Both the position numbers and the translations under genes were made by a program. 64,000 nt of DNA from Poa pratensis. Its lineage: Eukaryota; Streptophyta; Magnoliopsida; Poales; Poaceae. Below are positions 34,764-46,138 of this stretch, one piece after another. The stretch covers positions 24,341,421-24,405,420 of the forward strand of contig CAMZMU010000075.1 in assembly GCA_947311845.1 (NCBI GenBank), written 5' to 3'. The stretch's first letter is position 1, and the number at the start of each line of letters is the position of its first letter. Under the pieces are notes generated by a model, which saw only the letters and a list, made by a program, of their open reading frames with translations, ran no database searches and was not told the DNA's origin.

Positions 34764-35220
34764 CTAGAAAAATACCCCGCGCTTGCAGCGGGAATCTCTT
34801 TAAAATATTATTATGTGAAAGAAATGGGTATAAGACCCGTGAAATATTCAATTGTCAAGATTCAGTTGATCATAATAGTCAAGACACTAAATTCAGTTCT
34901 TGTGAAATTGTTGAATATTTAAGTACTAATTATTAGTGACGTGGACAGTTATATGGCTGGAAAAAAAGATGACATGGATATGCATGAAAGATGTACTAAT
35001 AATATATTTAAGGACTAAATATTAGTGACATGGACAATTATATGGATAAAAAAAGGATGGCATGGATATGCATGAAAGATGTACTATTAATAATTATTGT
35101 TAGTGGAGATGACATGGACAAGTGGTTGGCTACAATAGTGGGTGATGTAGATAGCTTGCATGTTGAGATAGAAAAATAATTAATATACTTAGTGGGGTTT
35201 TGCTTTATAAGAAGTATAGA
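34764..35220 (-). mobile_element. Small non-autonomous Helitron (457 bp)
   Basis: On the minus strand it starts TCTATACTTCTTATAAAG (35220) and ends with a hairpin (CCCGC/GCGGG stem) followed 12 bases later by CTAG (34767-34764). The flanking bases are A and T in the element's orientation, the expected Helitron insertion dinucleotide. It has no coding capacity. Confidence 0.8.
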
Positions 35221-35862
35221 TAGATAGATAGTATAAGGTACGCACAATGGTACCATTGGCATAAACAAGGTTGACCCTGGCCCATCATTTTATTGCGTGG
35301 GTTACGGCAGAATAGGTCTACCCATGTAAATGGTGTTGGGAAATTCTTTCATCCCAAAAAGGTGTGTTATCCACCTTGGCCCGCCTCTCTCTCTATCCAC
35401 TCATATCTCAAAAATATGGCATCCCCTTTCTCTCTTACCCACCATCCTCTAAATTATTGACCCTCCATTTTGCATAGAAAGACACCTTCCCTGTCCTCCA
35501 TGTAGCTATTTCATAACACAAACGATGATGCCTTGGTGTCACCCCAATGTTTAGATGTGGTCTCACCGACAGCAAAGGATGTCTTCCTTCATCCTCTCGA
35601 TTGTTGGATCTAGGACTTCGTCCTTCCTCCTTTATCCCTGTTGTGTGGTTCAAGCATCCTTGCAGTATTGTCCAGGTGATTGAACCCAATTTTCTTCATC
35701 ACTTGGTCATATCAGATCTCCCATCCTTCCTTGAGCTTCCTGGTGTTTGTATGTTATGACGACAAGGTCAATGGTTTGTGTTTATTAAATTGTTTTGTTT
35801 TATATTGTATAATGTTTGATATGAAACTTGATCGCCATATTTTCTCCCTCAAAGAACAATGC
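35221..35862. other. Intergenic, GATA microsatellite and unassigned sequence
   Basis: A short (GATA)n tract lies at 35217-35231. The rest shows no convincing gene; the plus-strand frame near 35547-35759 has no recognisable domain. Confidence 0.4.
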
Positions 35863-36318
35863 AACATGTGGCAGACACCCTACATCACATTATCAACACC
35901 ATTTATCCTTTAGCGAGCACACTCAGTGCATAGTTTCTATATATGCAAGGAAAGAATAATAACGTGTCAATCAAATATATGGAAATCCATTAAAAAAATT
36001 GGGATATGAGGGGAAAACCTAATGGGGAATATCCGTAACCCCACGAGCCATTGCCAAGATAAGCATGGATAATCGAGGGAAAAGGAAAACAATCTTGTCG
36101 CTCCCCCCTCCTCCCCCAAATTATCACACATTGAAATATATAATAGGTCACAACACACACCAATCTCCCTGCCCTGGACCTGATATATCCCCTCCCCCCA
36201 GATCTCCTTTTCCGCCTCATCTCACTCTTTCTTCTCCGCGTGACCCCCCCCCCCCCCCCCCAACACTCTATCTTCCTCCTCCCATACGCCGAGTTAGATC
36301 ATGGCGAGATAGGCAGGG

Positions 36319-36695
36319 ATGGACAACGACATCGACATCAACAGCTACGATTGGATGGTATTTCCCAACGCAGGAGCCAAGAACGATGCGGGGAACGGGA
36401 AGGCGATGCAGTCGCCGCAGCGGAGCTTGAGCGAGGTGCAGGGGCTCCTGGAGCGCAACCGGATGCTGCTACAAGAGATCAGCCAAACCATGAGGCCCGC
36501 GAGGCCGGTTGCCTCAACCGCAACACCACCCTCATCTTCGAGCTTCACAACAACATGGTCCGTGTCCGCAACCTCTACTCCGACCTCTCCTCCTCCTTAT
36601 CCCGATCCGTTGCCAAGGGCTCCCCTGCTGCCGTTGATTCCACCAACGTGGGCTACAAAGAGACCGCTGCCTCCCCGATAGAAGAAACAAACTAG
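36319..36695 (+). pseudogene. ELF4-like pseudogene, copy 1
   Basis: The first frame encodes MDNDIDINSYDWMVFPNAG... then GKAMQSPQRSLSEVQGLLERN and RMLLQEISQ. The second frame (from about 36486) encodes NHEAREAGCLNRN, ELHNNMVRVRNLYSDLSSSL and an end EETN. Together these are the DUF1313 domain of EARLY FLOWERING 4-like proteins, small nuclear circadian-clock components of the evening complex, and the summed length (about 125 residues) fits the family. One base is missing at AGCCAAACCATG (about 36481-36492), breaking the frame. An upstream ATG at 36301, in-frame in copy 2, meets a TAG here. A poly-C tract precedes the gene (36246-36260). The frame after the lesion is otherwise well kept, so the break may be recent. 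Confidence 0.8.
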
Positions 36696-36699
36696 CACC

Positions 36700-37850
36700 A
36701 CATGTTCTTCTATGTTTAGATCCAGATCTATGTGCCTTGGCGATGGCTAGGGCTCAGCAAGATCGAGATTTTTATTTGCTTTTCTTCTTCAGTTCCTTGA
36801 TGTGGTATTTTAGCTTTGGGCTAAGCATGTGTAACTTGTTATCAGATTTCGAATAAAGATGCAAGGATCATATTCTATCAGTATGTAGTAGTAGTAGTAC
36901 TCCTATGCAAGCATCATACTAGAACCATGAAAATTTCTACGCTCCAAGCAAATAACTTTAATATAAACATGGAAATTGTCGCGCTCCAAACTGTTCAACA
37001 CCCATAGAACATGGAAATCTCCCATCTTCTTTCCATTCACATATGCATATCCCTCTTTTTAATTAATTAGTATACATTCAACAATCTTGATAAGAAAGAA
37101 AGGAAAATAATAATGGCACAACGAATCGAGCATAGAGAATGAGCCAGGACGAAAGGATGACGACACACACAATACAACCAAGTTTTATCAAGCACCTAGG
37201 CCATCCGTTTCAAGCGTTCACAAACGGCGGATAATTTACCATGCCCAACATGAAACCAAAACGAGCCAACCAGCCAGGGGTCGCCGACCAAAAAAGTACA
37301 AAAATGGCTCTGGACTTTGTACTCACATAGCAACGCACTGCTGGCCGGTGGTCCAGCCTCGCATGTGCAATGTGATCCCCGCACGGCCCAGGCAAGATTT
37401 TTTCCAGAGAGCAGGTGGGGACCTCGTGTTCAGTGCAGGCCTCGACGGTTGGCTTGGATTGCGGCAATCCCGCTATGCAATTACAAAATTATTTTTGCCA
37501 ACAAAGTGAACTTTTTTCTTTGCATATTCATATAGTCAACTTTAGATATCATGCGTTCATTAGATTTTTTTAAGAGGTACCCTCTGCAACGTGCAGGGTA
37601 TCGTTCTAGCTAGTAGTATGTCAAGAACCGTAACATCTAGTCGTAGAAAACAATATAGCAGAGACGACACCCACATCGACAGAGAGTTTGGATCGCCGGG
37701 AAGACGACACCACCATCGACATCGTGCTCTCAAATGCAACAAACTAACAATCCTATATCTTCACAATAGACTCCTGATTTTTTAACACAACACATTTTAG
37801 CAACACCTAGATGGAATTGAAAAGTATTTTTTTTGAACAAAGGTCTCTAA
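36700..37850. other. ELF4-like 3' flank and intergenic sequence
   Basis: The first 170 bp resemble a 3' UTR (gtaacttgttatcag...aataaag) conserved in copy 2. Repeated 'catgaaaattt / catggaaat' motifs and unique sequence follow. No further gene is seen. Confidence 0.5.
37571..37613 (+). mobile_element. Helitron-like 3' terminus
   Basis: A hairpin (CTGCA acg TGCAG) inside CCCTCTGCAACGTGCAGGG is followed by TATCGTTCTAG, with a second CTAG before TAG. This fits a Helitron 3' end on the plus strand. I could not find its 5' end. Confidence 0.45.
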
Positions 37851-38960
37851 GAGCATCTCCAACCATAATTGCCAAATTTGGCCCCCAAACTGTCCGCGGA
37901 CACGCCCGGGCGTGTCCGCGGACAGCGACCGACAACCCCCAAAAATGAGCCACTCCAGCTGTCCTACTCAAACCAAACCCCCAAAACCATACAAAGCATG
38001 AAACATAGATAAATATACACATAGATAGATAGATAGTTCCATCGGTTCATCCGAAACAAGTTCGTCAGATTCACATACATACTACAAAAGTAAATATAAA
38101 CATAAAATGGACAAAGCTCACATCGGAGCCTTGCCCTTCCCCTTGACGGAGCCGCCGGCGGTGTCATCCTTGAAGCTCTTGCGGAAGACCATGTATGGAT
38201 CTTCGTCGGCGTCGGTGTCGTCCTCGACTTGCCGGCGAGGATCCGCACAGTGCGGGCCTGCTCCTCTGCGAGGCGGCTCGCATTCGCCGCCAACTTCTTC
38301 TTCGCCTCCTCCTTCTTCGACAGCTCAATGGCCGCCTCCAGAGCTTCTTGGTTCTTGCGGCGGCAGCGACGGGCGTCCGTCTCGGCGGAGGTGAGGGACA
38401 CCTGCACTGTCACTGGCCGCTGGCGGCACCGTCGAGCTGGAGCCTCCAATGTCCTCCAGCAAGCGGAGGATGCCGAGGCGGAAGGAAAGATCTTCGTCGT
38501 CGTCGACGTCCTCCAGCGCCTTCTTCTTCACCGCCGGGCCGAGCTCTCCGCGTCCTCCTCCAGCTCGTCCCAGTTGATGCTCCCAGAGCTGTCCGACATT
38601 ATCGATTGGCGAGGAGAGGAGGTGGAGAGGAGAGGAGGTGGAGCGGAGCGAAATAAATCTAGGGTTGGCGGAGAGGATAGAGGTAGAGGGTTTTTAACGC
38701 TGGCGAGTCCCTCGACGCGTGGACGCTGCCGGTCAGCCTTCTCTCCGGGCGGGCCCGAGCTTTCAGCGACAGCCGGCCGGCGCGTCCGGGCGGCCCCAAA
38801 CCCGCCCCACATATGGGCCGGGTTTGGGGGCTGCCGGACCGCCCGGTCGTTTGGGCTAGCTATGGGGGCCTCGGTTGGGTGGCTTTTTAGGCCCAAATGT
38901 TGTTCGGGCTGTCCGCCCGGACGTTTGGGCTAGCTATGGGGGCCGTGGTTGGAGATGCTA
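37851..38960 (-). mobile_element. Non-autonomous Harbinger-like element (1110 bp) with empty site in the duplicate
   Basis: Ends are GAGCATCTCCAACCA (37851-37865) and the inverse of TAGCATCTCCAACCA (38960-38946). TAA lies on each side (37848-37850 and 38961-38963). The paralogous position in copy 2 (about 61431-61440, ttcctaaggaccc) holds a single TAA without the element, which confirms the insertion and its 3-bp TAA target. Near the right end a 60-bp segment (ttgggctagctatgggggcc) is present twice (38848-38870 and 38923-38945). The centre carries a remnant gene on the minus strand. Confidence 0.85.
38118..38599 (-). pseudogene. Broken gene inside the Harbinger-like element
   Basis: The minus strand starts MSDSSGSINWDELEEDAESS at 38599, shifts frame near 38530 into KKKALEDVDDDEDLSFRLGI, shifts again near 38420 into VSLTSAETDARRCRRKNQEA and a KKEEAKKKLAANASRLAEEQ coiled-coil-like stretch, and after one more shift ends DEDPYMVFRKSFK...GKGKAPM (stop 38118-38120). 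The original would have been about 160 residues, acidic then basic. No known domain is recognised. It could be a transposon-encoded accessory protein or a captured host gene. Confidence 0.55.
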
Positions 38961-39674
38961 TAAGGACCCAAAGACACTTCATCTATTAACAAGCGGAAGC
39001 GCTTGTGAGAAAATACAAATCACAACCCGGTCCATAAAAATTATAAGAGTACCCAAAAGATAAAATTAAATTGCAATGCAATCATCACGAGGGGTGCAAT
39101 CATCAACCCATTGGGACACCACTCACTAGGAATGAGACCAATTGAGACGATGTTCATGCCACCTCGCAACCTCTAGCTCGCACCGGAGGTCGCCGCAAAT
39201 GTGTTTGAGATAGATGCTCTGCTTCCCCATTGACATCACGACCAGGAGTAAGAAGAGAAGCATGTGTCGAAACGAGGTTTGATCACTAAACGCCATGATT
39301 CTATCATGCCACCCTTCGTCCAGAAGGTACCAAGGTTGGGTAGAGACCTGCTCCACACTAGTAGCAGTGAATGAGCTCCAACAATACTTCTACACCGGCT
39401 CCATATATGTCGCCAACAAATTCAGATCGATTTGTCTCCTCTCTAGATCTGCCCATCGAGCCACAACCCCACCCTATTTCCTCCGTCTACTTGGCAGCAA
39501 GACGAGTAGAGGAAAACTACGACCATGGCCTGGTCTATAGGTTCAACGAGTTTATTAGGGAAGCTTTGGAGAATCTGCTCATCGTGGCCATCCACCATGG
39601 ATGTTATCGATGTCAGCGCGTCCCCCTATTCCTGGTGTCACTCGCCGACACCATGAAGCAACTCTGCTACGACA

Positions 39675-42600
39675 GCTATACCAATATAAAAAGAGCCAGA
39701 GGGGGGCAGATCCAACAAATCGCAGCTGTCAAACCGACATCCAAGGGCTCAATTACCGTCCGTCATTAGCGGTAAAACAAGGCGGAACGGACAACACTCC
39801 AATCGCTCTGCAAACAGATCCTGCCAGTCACGCAAGGAAAACCGCCGGCAACCAGCACAAGTCGCCGCAATGCCTGCACCGCCCTGCCCTACGCGAGCGC
39901 GCCGCCGCGACACTGCCCGATGCGAGGACGACGCCGCAGCCGCACTGCCTGCCCGACGCGAGGGCACCGCCGCCGACTGCCCGAAGCGAGGACGGCGCCG
40001 CTAGGCGCTACCGCACTGCTGCGTCCCACTGCACGACACGAGGCCGCCGCCACCGACACACTGCGCGAGGTCGCCGCCGCCGATATCGACGGGCCCACGC
40101 GAGGACGCCGACGTGTGCACCTGCCGTCCGTTCAGAAGGTAAAAAGGCTATGTAATACTAATATACATATACTATCCTCACTTAGATACATTTCTCCACA
40201 TATTTGGATGCCACCTCTATTGCAAATAAAAGTACAATATGCTCGGAGAGTTGTGCAACGAGTCTCATATTATCTGAACTGGGCTGCCCTCTGTAGGTTT
40301 AAGTTCTTAGCTAGATATACATTGGGTGATTTGATTTATCAGCCCGCGGCCATACGCGGATTTCATCTATTTTATCTTGTTCCAATCAATATTTGTTAAG
40401 ATGCTAAATAGTTTATGGTCCTTCCAGCACATCGATAGTATGTTTTCTTGAGCTTAGAACTTTTGTTCTTCAGATTGAGATGTCATTTGCCACTATTCCA
40501 TTGGCTACTCCGTCGTTTGAAAAATATAAGTGTTATATAGCTGCAAGATGTGATATTTCATCTTGGATACTACTGTAGCTTTTGGAGTTCTGATTTAGTT
40601 GCCTGACCAAGGAACGTGAATTTGTTGCACAGGCACATGCTTTCCCATTATTACTTTGATTAATTTTCATGCACGTATTCACCTGCGATCAGCTATCTGA
40701 TACTTTACTATACGGCGAAAGAGAGGTAGCATAGTGGAAAATGGAGGAAGACAGCCCACTAGCGAAACACCGCTTCGTCCTCCTCGCGTCGCGAGAGGAG
40801 CTCCCCCGACCCCAAACCCTAGGGCGCCGCCGCCGCCGGCCTCGCCTCCGGCTTCTTCCCCGCCGCCACGCCCCCCCTCCCCCTCCCTCCCCCCCACCCG
40901 CCGCGACCCGTGCCGCCCCCGCGGCGGCCGGCCGCGCATCCGACCTCCGGCCCCCGAGCCTCCCTCTCCTCCTCCCTCCCGCCATCGCCGGGGTGTGCGC
41001 CGGCTCCTGGCCGGCCGCCGCCGCCAGTGGCGGCAGATTGAAGCCTCTCCCCTCCTGGTTCTAGGGCGGCGCGGGGCAGCCCTGGCCCTGGTGGTGCTCC
41101 TCGGCGGCGACGGTCCGGCGCGGCGGCGGGCTCCTCCTGGTGCAGCGCGGGTGGCCAATGGTGTGGGGTGCTGCCGTTGGTGGCTGGGGCAGCGGCGGTG
41201 AATCCGGCCCTGCAGGCCCAGATCTGGGCCCTTTGGGCCCGATCTGGGTTAGGGCGGGTTTGCCTCGTTGCCCCCGGTTTGGCCTGATGCGCGGCTCGCG
41301 ACGGAGATGACAGCGGTGACGCCACCCTTGCTGCAGCGTGGCGGTGGGAGCTTCACGGGCCTAGCTGGGTCCGGCTGAGCCTAGGAACCGAGTGGGTAGC
41401 GGCGGTGGCGGCCTACGTGCAGCAGCATGGCGGCGGGGACTTTACGAGCCCCGGGGCTCGGCCGGGCCTGCTTGGCCTGGTGTGTCCCTGCTGCCGTGTC
41501 CGGTCAGCACCCGCCGGTGGCGGTGGAGGACGCCCTCCAGGTGGCTGCGCTGCTGCTGCCCTCCAGTTCCAATGTGGCTCGGTGTGCTCTTGTCGTAGCG
41601 TCCGGTCGGCTATCGTCTTTGACGGTGGAGGTTGTTCCCTCCCGCGTGGTTGTGGCTCTGTCGGACCCTGTCTACGGCTGCTTCGTCTCGGGCTGACCGG
41701 CCCTGCTATGTTTGCCATGGTGAGACGACGATGGTGACTTCAAGACCGTGGTGGCGTTTGTTGGTGGGCGGCAAGATGGGTGGAGCGCTACAGATTGTCC
41801 GAGACGTGGTTCTTTGGAGGTTGGGAGAAATCCCTGCCGTTTTGGCACCGGCGTGGTGACGCTTGTGAGTGTCACCCTTCCTTCTTGAGGGGCGTCGGAT
41901 GTACCTCTTCCCCATTCCTCGGAGCGTACCGGGGAAACCCTAGGTCTGTCCGGGCAGCAGCGTCGTCGTCGTCGCTTTCCTTCTTGGAGGTGCTGTTTGG
42001 TGCGCGGTGATTTAGAGTGCTAGGTTTGTGGTGGGACTTCGCCGGAGAGGGCGCAGCGGTTGCGGGTTACTTTCGTTTTCGTTGATCCGCCGGTGTCGGT
42101 TTTGTTTTGTTTTCTTTTTTCTCTTCCTTTTCTTTTGGGTATGATTGTGCTGTTTGCCCCAGCGGTGGCCTCTTTGTTGTATCGGGTGGTTGCTATATTA
42201 ATATAGCGGGGCGAAAGCCTATTTCTTCTTAGTGGAAAATGGAGATGTGAGGTTGAGAAGAATGTACAGGAGAAGGGAATGCATAGTTTGGAGAAGCGAG
42301 CTGATGCTGCAACAGTTTCAGAAAATAGAGATCTTTGTCTGAATGCATCTCCAAACTTACGAGAAGGGGATTGGATCCATTATCACTTTTCAGTGCTTAT
42401 TTCTTACTGGTGCTTATTTTTCAGTTAACTATTTTGATACATGGTTTGTATGGATTAAAAAATTTATCACATCTGATTTGGAATAATATTGGACTCATAC
42501 ATGATGGTCACTGCTCCAACAGAGAGAAAACATAAACCAATTAAGGATTATGGCGTCCACAAGAACTGGTCAACCTTTAAATTGTGCTGAAGCATTTATA

Positions 42601-43008
42601 TTTGTTTGGTCAACTACAAATCTTGGATATGCACGAACTTGCAAGTTTGTTTTTGTAGTTCTCACACTAAAGCTCAGTAGAATCCTGAGAAGGCATTGCA
42701 GTTGTATTTTCATAGATGAGTACATGTTCTGGGATCGAACTATAGAGTAAACTGTAATGTTCAATACACTGTCCTATATTTTGAAGCTGAACGCTGATCT
42801 AACTTTCTATTAGTTGATGTACTACTGATATATTCGTGAAACCTTGTGGCATTGATGCAGCTATCTATGTATTGTTGAACTACCATTCAAAGGCATGAGC
42901 TTGGCAGATCTATGGACTTTCCGAAAAACTTACTACTGATATATTTGCAATGCATTTTTATGGAGTTTATACCAGTAGAGACGCGCATTGCGCGTGCATG
43001 ATTACTAG
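39675..43008 (+). mobile_element. Helitron 1 (3.3 kb), upstream member of an end-to-end pair
   Basis: The 3' end has a perfect hairpin (ACGCGC att GCGCGT, 42981-42995) followed by 13 bases ending CTAG at 43008. The proposed 5' end at 39675 (CTATACCAATATAAAAAGAG after one mutated base) matches 18 of 22 positions of the Helitron 2 start and is preceded by A, as Helitrons require. No Rep/helicase gene is visible. Content: GC-rich degenerate tandem motifs (39880-40130, recurring gcccgacgcgaggac-type units), AT-rich sequence, and a nested non-LTR element (40747-42229). The 3' end is certain; the 5' end is inferred. Confidence 0.7.
40747..42229 (+). mobile_element. GC-rich non-LTR retroelement (1483 bp) with 15-bp target duplication
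   Basis: Identical TAGTGGAAAATGGAG flanks lie at 40732-40746 and 42230-42244. The right end reads CTATATTAATATAGCGGGGC then GAAAGCCTATTTC, which resembles the 3' ends of plant LINE-derived retroelements. The left 400 bp are extremely GC- and CCG-rich, like a LINE 5' region. There is no RT or endonuclease, and several GC-rich frames on both strands show no domain, so I call no gene. It is probably an internally deleted LINE or a LINE-mobilised transcript. It inserted into Helitron 1. Confidence 0.7.
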
Positions 43009-43204
43009 TCTATACTACTATTAAAAGAGCAAACATATGACGGATACATTAAATTTAAATCGTCCAATATCAGATCAACGTATCAGATTGCTCGGTCCGT
43101 GTTGAGCACCTCAACACAAACCAGCGAACCGGTACGAAATCTATTTCTCTCATCTCGAACCTCTTCGCCGAAACGAGCGGGCAAGCGCTGAGCGCCGCCG
43201 TGAT

Positions 43205-43385
43205 TCGCGCGCTGCCACCCCCGCTGCTCCGTACCCCGTGGCCGGCGCTTTCCCACACCCGCCGCCGGTGGATCTCGCTGCCACCCCCGCTGCTGCCACC
43301 CGCGCTGCTCCGTACCCCGTGACCGGCGCTTTCCCACACCCGCCGCCGGTGGATCTCGCAGCTCAGCCGCCGGGCGCCGGATCCC
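43205..43385. repeat. GC-rich tandem duplication inside Helitron 2
   Basis: A unit with GCTGCTCCGTACCCCGTG, GCGCTTTCCCACACCCGC and CGGTGGATCTCGC occurs twice in direct orientation (starting near 43226 and 43307), with a small extra CTGCTGCCACC piece between. Confidence 0.8.
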
Positions 43386-43699
43386 GCTGCTCCAGCCGCC
43401 GGGCAGCACGTGAAGAGGGAGCTAGGTTGATTTCGATCGATCCATCAGCAAGGTTCCACGGCTAGCTCTCGCTCGGTTCCACGACTCATGTTCGTTTCGT
43501 TTGGGGGATTGGGGAGGGCTGCACAGACGCATCCCTTGCTCCCAGCGGTGTCCATCCCGACGTCAAGGCAATTGTTCTGGAGTACTCCTTGCTTGGATTG
43601 TTGATTCAATTTCTTCCTGTTTGTTCGTCTGGTACAGTTACAGTACAATTATACTCCTTGTTTGGATTTGTGCAATTTGTACTCCTTGCTTGGATTTGC

Positions 43700-44050
43700 C
43701 TGTAACAAGTGACTAAGTAGCAGTAGCAAATACTCCTTGCTTGGAGTACTCACTGAATTTCACTGTAATTTAAACTGAAAAACTGAGTTCCACTAATTTA
43801 ACTTGCTTACTGAATACTCCTTGAAAAACTGAATACTTGGAGTAGTTCTTGCTTGTCTACTGAAATTGGAGTAGTTCTTGCTTGTGTACTGAACTTGGAT
43901 TAGTTCTTGTTTGTGTACTGAGTACTGCAATTTAACTTGAGTTTCACTAATTTAACTTTGAGTAGTGGAGTAGTTCTTGCTTGTGTACCGAACTTGGAGT
44001 AATGCAATAACTTGAGTTCTTGCTTGTGTACAGTAGTGAACTTGCAGTAA
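43700..44050. repeat. Degenerate minisatellite inside Helitron 2
   Basis: Variants of ACTTGGAGTAGTTCTTGCTT plus GTGTACTGA recur at least six times with irregular spacing and mixed truncations. Confidence 0.7.
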
Positions 44051-46138
44051 TTTAGATAGGAAACTCAAGTTATTGACGAATTCATGAAAATTCAGTGTAA
44101 TTTTTGCAAGCATGTTGTGAGCAAGCAAGCAGTACCGAGTTTGTTTGCTGCAGTATATAGCATTAAAGATTATGTTTCCAGTATACATGGAGCAGAAACT
44201 TTAGCAAGGAAATTGTATACTTGCACTAGAAATTGCAGTATACTTGTAGAAATACTTGGAGTATATGCTGCCTGTAGCTACTTGTCCTGAATTGCGTGAA
44301 TGCTTGCTTTATACTATCAATATTTTCTAATTCTGTTCCTGAAACTTGGCTACTCCATGCAGAAAATACTTCTAGGAAACTTTGTTTCATGTCTGGTAAT
44401 TCAAGCAGTAGTAGATCAGTGCACGTGCAGGAGTAGACATCCAGTGTTAATTCTGTAATACTCCATGATCGACATGATGCTGGCTGTCAACTAGAGTATC
44501 AGTTTGCTTGCAACTTTTAAATCAATTTTTTGTTGAACTTGCATAATTTATGAGTTTTTTTTGGTTCAGATTGTACATTTCACTTTTCTGGCCCGTTCTT
44601 TAATTTTTCCCTTGCGCCCATGATTTTCCAGCAATTTGGTACCGTGCAGGTTGATGAGCCGAAATTGTATGGTGATCAGAACGATATGTATGCTTTCTAC
44701 CACTCTAAATATATTTATCCGGTTGACTGTGGCTTATGAAAATAGTACTTCTCCAGTTTTAGGTCTTCAGATTTCCCATACCTGTACTTGTATGGGTGTG
44801 ATTGCTTGATATCCTTCCAGTTTTTTTTTCTAGGTTGAATTTGCAAGCTCAATTTCTTTTTGCAGGTGATAGTTGGTTGAGGAGATTTGAAAAAATAATA
44901 TCAAGGGAAATGCATATTCAGGAAAGGACTACAATTTAAAACATATGAAGCCTTTCTTTCATTTAGATGTCCTTTTACTACTTAGATGTTACATAAGTGT
45001 GCAATGACCGTTCATACAAATGCTTAGATCTATAGGAACATGATAAAATCATCTCATAAATCCAATTCTGAATTCTGAAACAAATCATGTAGAGGTGCAT
45101 TCCATTGTATTATACTTTGCCTCGCTTATTCAGATGTTTTTCTCTCTTGTGAGTGTTGTGATCTATCGCCGCCTCATGACCTACCACCGTCCGCGACGCT
45201 GCCACTCCCGCCGATGTCGTCCCCAACACGCGATAAGGTTCTAACTTTATCCTGTAGTTCGTATATTGATATACAGCCTTCTTTCTTATTCTTCCACTTT
45301 TAGTTATGGCAGTGATTGCACAACTGAGACTCTACCATGGGTTCCTCGACCATAGTTATGGTATATGGCCAAAATATCTTGATTGTTTAAATAGTGTGAC
45401 TGGATCATCTTAGGAACTGTAACATTACTAAAGGGTCTAGCAAAGGTCAAACAATCTCAATTGATATTTGTTTTTTGCTTTTTGGTTTCTTGATTGCAGT
45501 TGCAACACAGTCATGGTGAAGAGTGAGACTCCAAGTTGAAGATGAGGGTAATAAGCAGGTAGGGGTATGAGTGAGTGAGTGTAGTGTGTCTGCATATCCT
45601 GTTACTACTATTTTGGAAGAACTGAAGAGTTCAGTAGCTAGATAGGCCCAAGATAGCTTGTAAGGCAGGTGGAAATATGATCTCATTTTGATGTCTTGTA
45701 AATTTGTAAATTTGGTTATATTACCAATGCATTTTCATGATTGAATGTGTTGGCTTGTTTGTTTGTGGCTGCTCTCGGTGCTCATTTCTCACTCTACTTT
45801 TGGATGATGCTTGGCACAGTAAACTCATTTCTCCCTTGTAATTTTAGATTGCTCTTGGCATTTTTTCTTAAAACATATACTAGTATGTTTTAGAAACATG
45901 AATTGGGATAGATGGAAAATATTCATGATTTAACTATTTGTAAATTCTTATTTGATGTATCATAATTATGTTCAGCCAAACATGTGTTGTTATTTTGGAT
46001 GATTTAGAGTGCCATCGAGGATAAAGATATCAATGCTTGCGAGAAAATATATATTAATTCATATTAATTTGTTTGCATGTGTTTTCGTAAATTTGTCGAT
46101 ATTAGTCGAGACGCGCATTGCGCGTGCAAAATTACTAG

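Larger units (their letters stand above)
35863..39587 (+). repeat. Segmental duplication, copy 1 (ELF4-like block)
   Basis: This segment matches 58526-62067 in the same orientation, with several indels and clear divergence. Matching landmarks: the left edge (gtggcagacacc), a poly-C tract, an ELF4-like pseudogene and its 3' sequence, a run of 'catggaaat' motifs (36920-37050 and 59620-59800), and the right end at ctgctcatc. Copy 1 contains an extra 1110-bp transposon (37851-38960) absent from copy 2. Confidence 0.82.
43009..46138 (+). mobile_element. Helitron 2 (3130 bp), directly abutting Helitron 1
   Basis: It starts TCTATACTACTATTAAAAG at 43009, immediately after the CTAG end of Helitron 1, and ends with the same hairpin (46111-46125) plus 13 bases to CTAG at 46138, followed by T. 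There is no Rep/helicase gene; it is non-autonomous. Inside are a GC-rich tandem duplication (about 43205-43385), a CTTGCTTG-rich minisatellite (about 43700-44050), and AT-rich sequence with intron-like features (for example TTGATTGCAG at 45491-45500), suggesting captured transcript pieces. No protein domain is recognised. Confidence 0.82.

Noticed and set aside
40679..41325. Several long overlapping frames in the GC-rich non-LTR element
   Set aside because: Five or more frames are open at once because of extreme GC content; composition is Pro/Arg/Gly/Ala without any domain.
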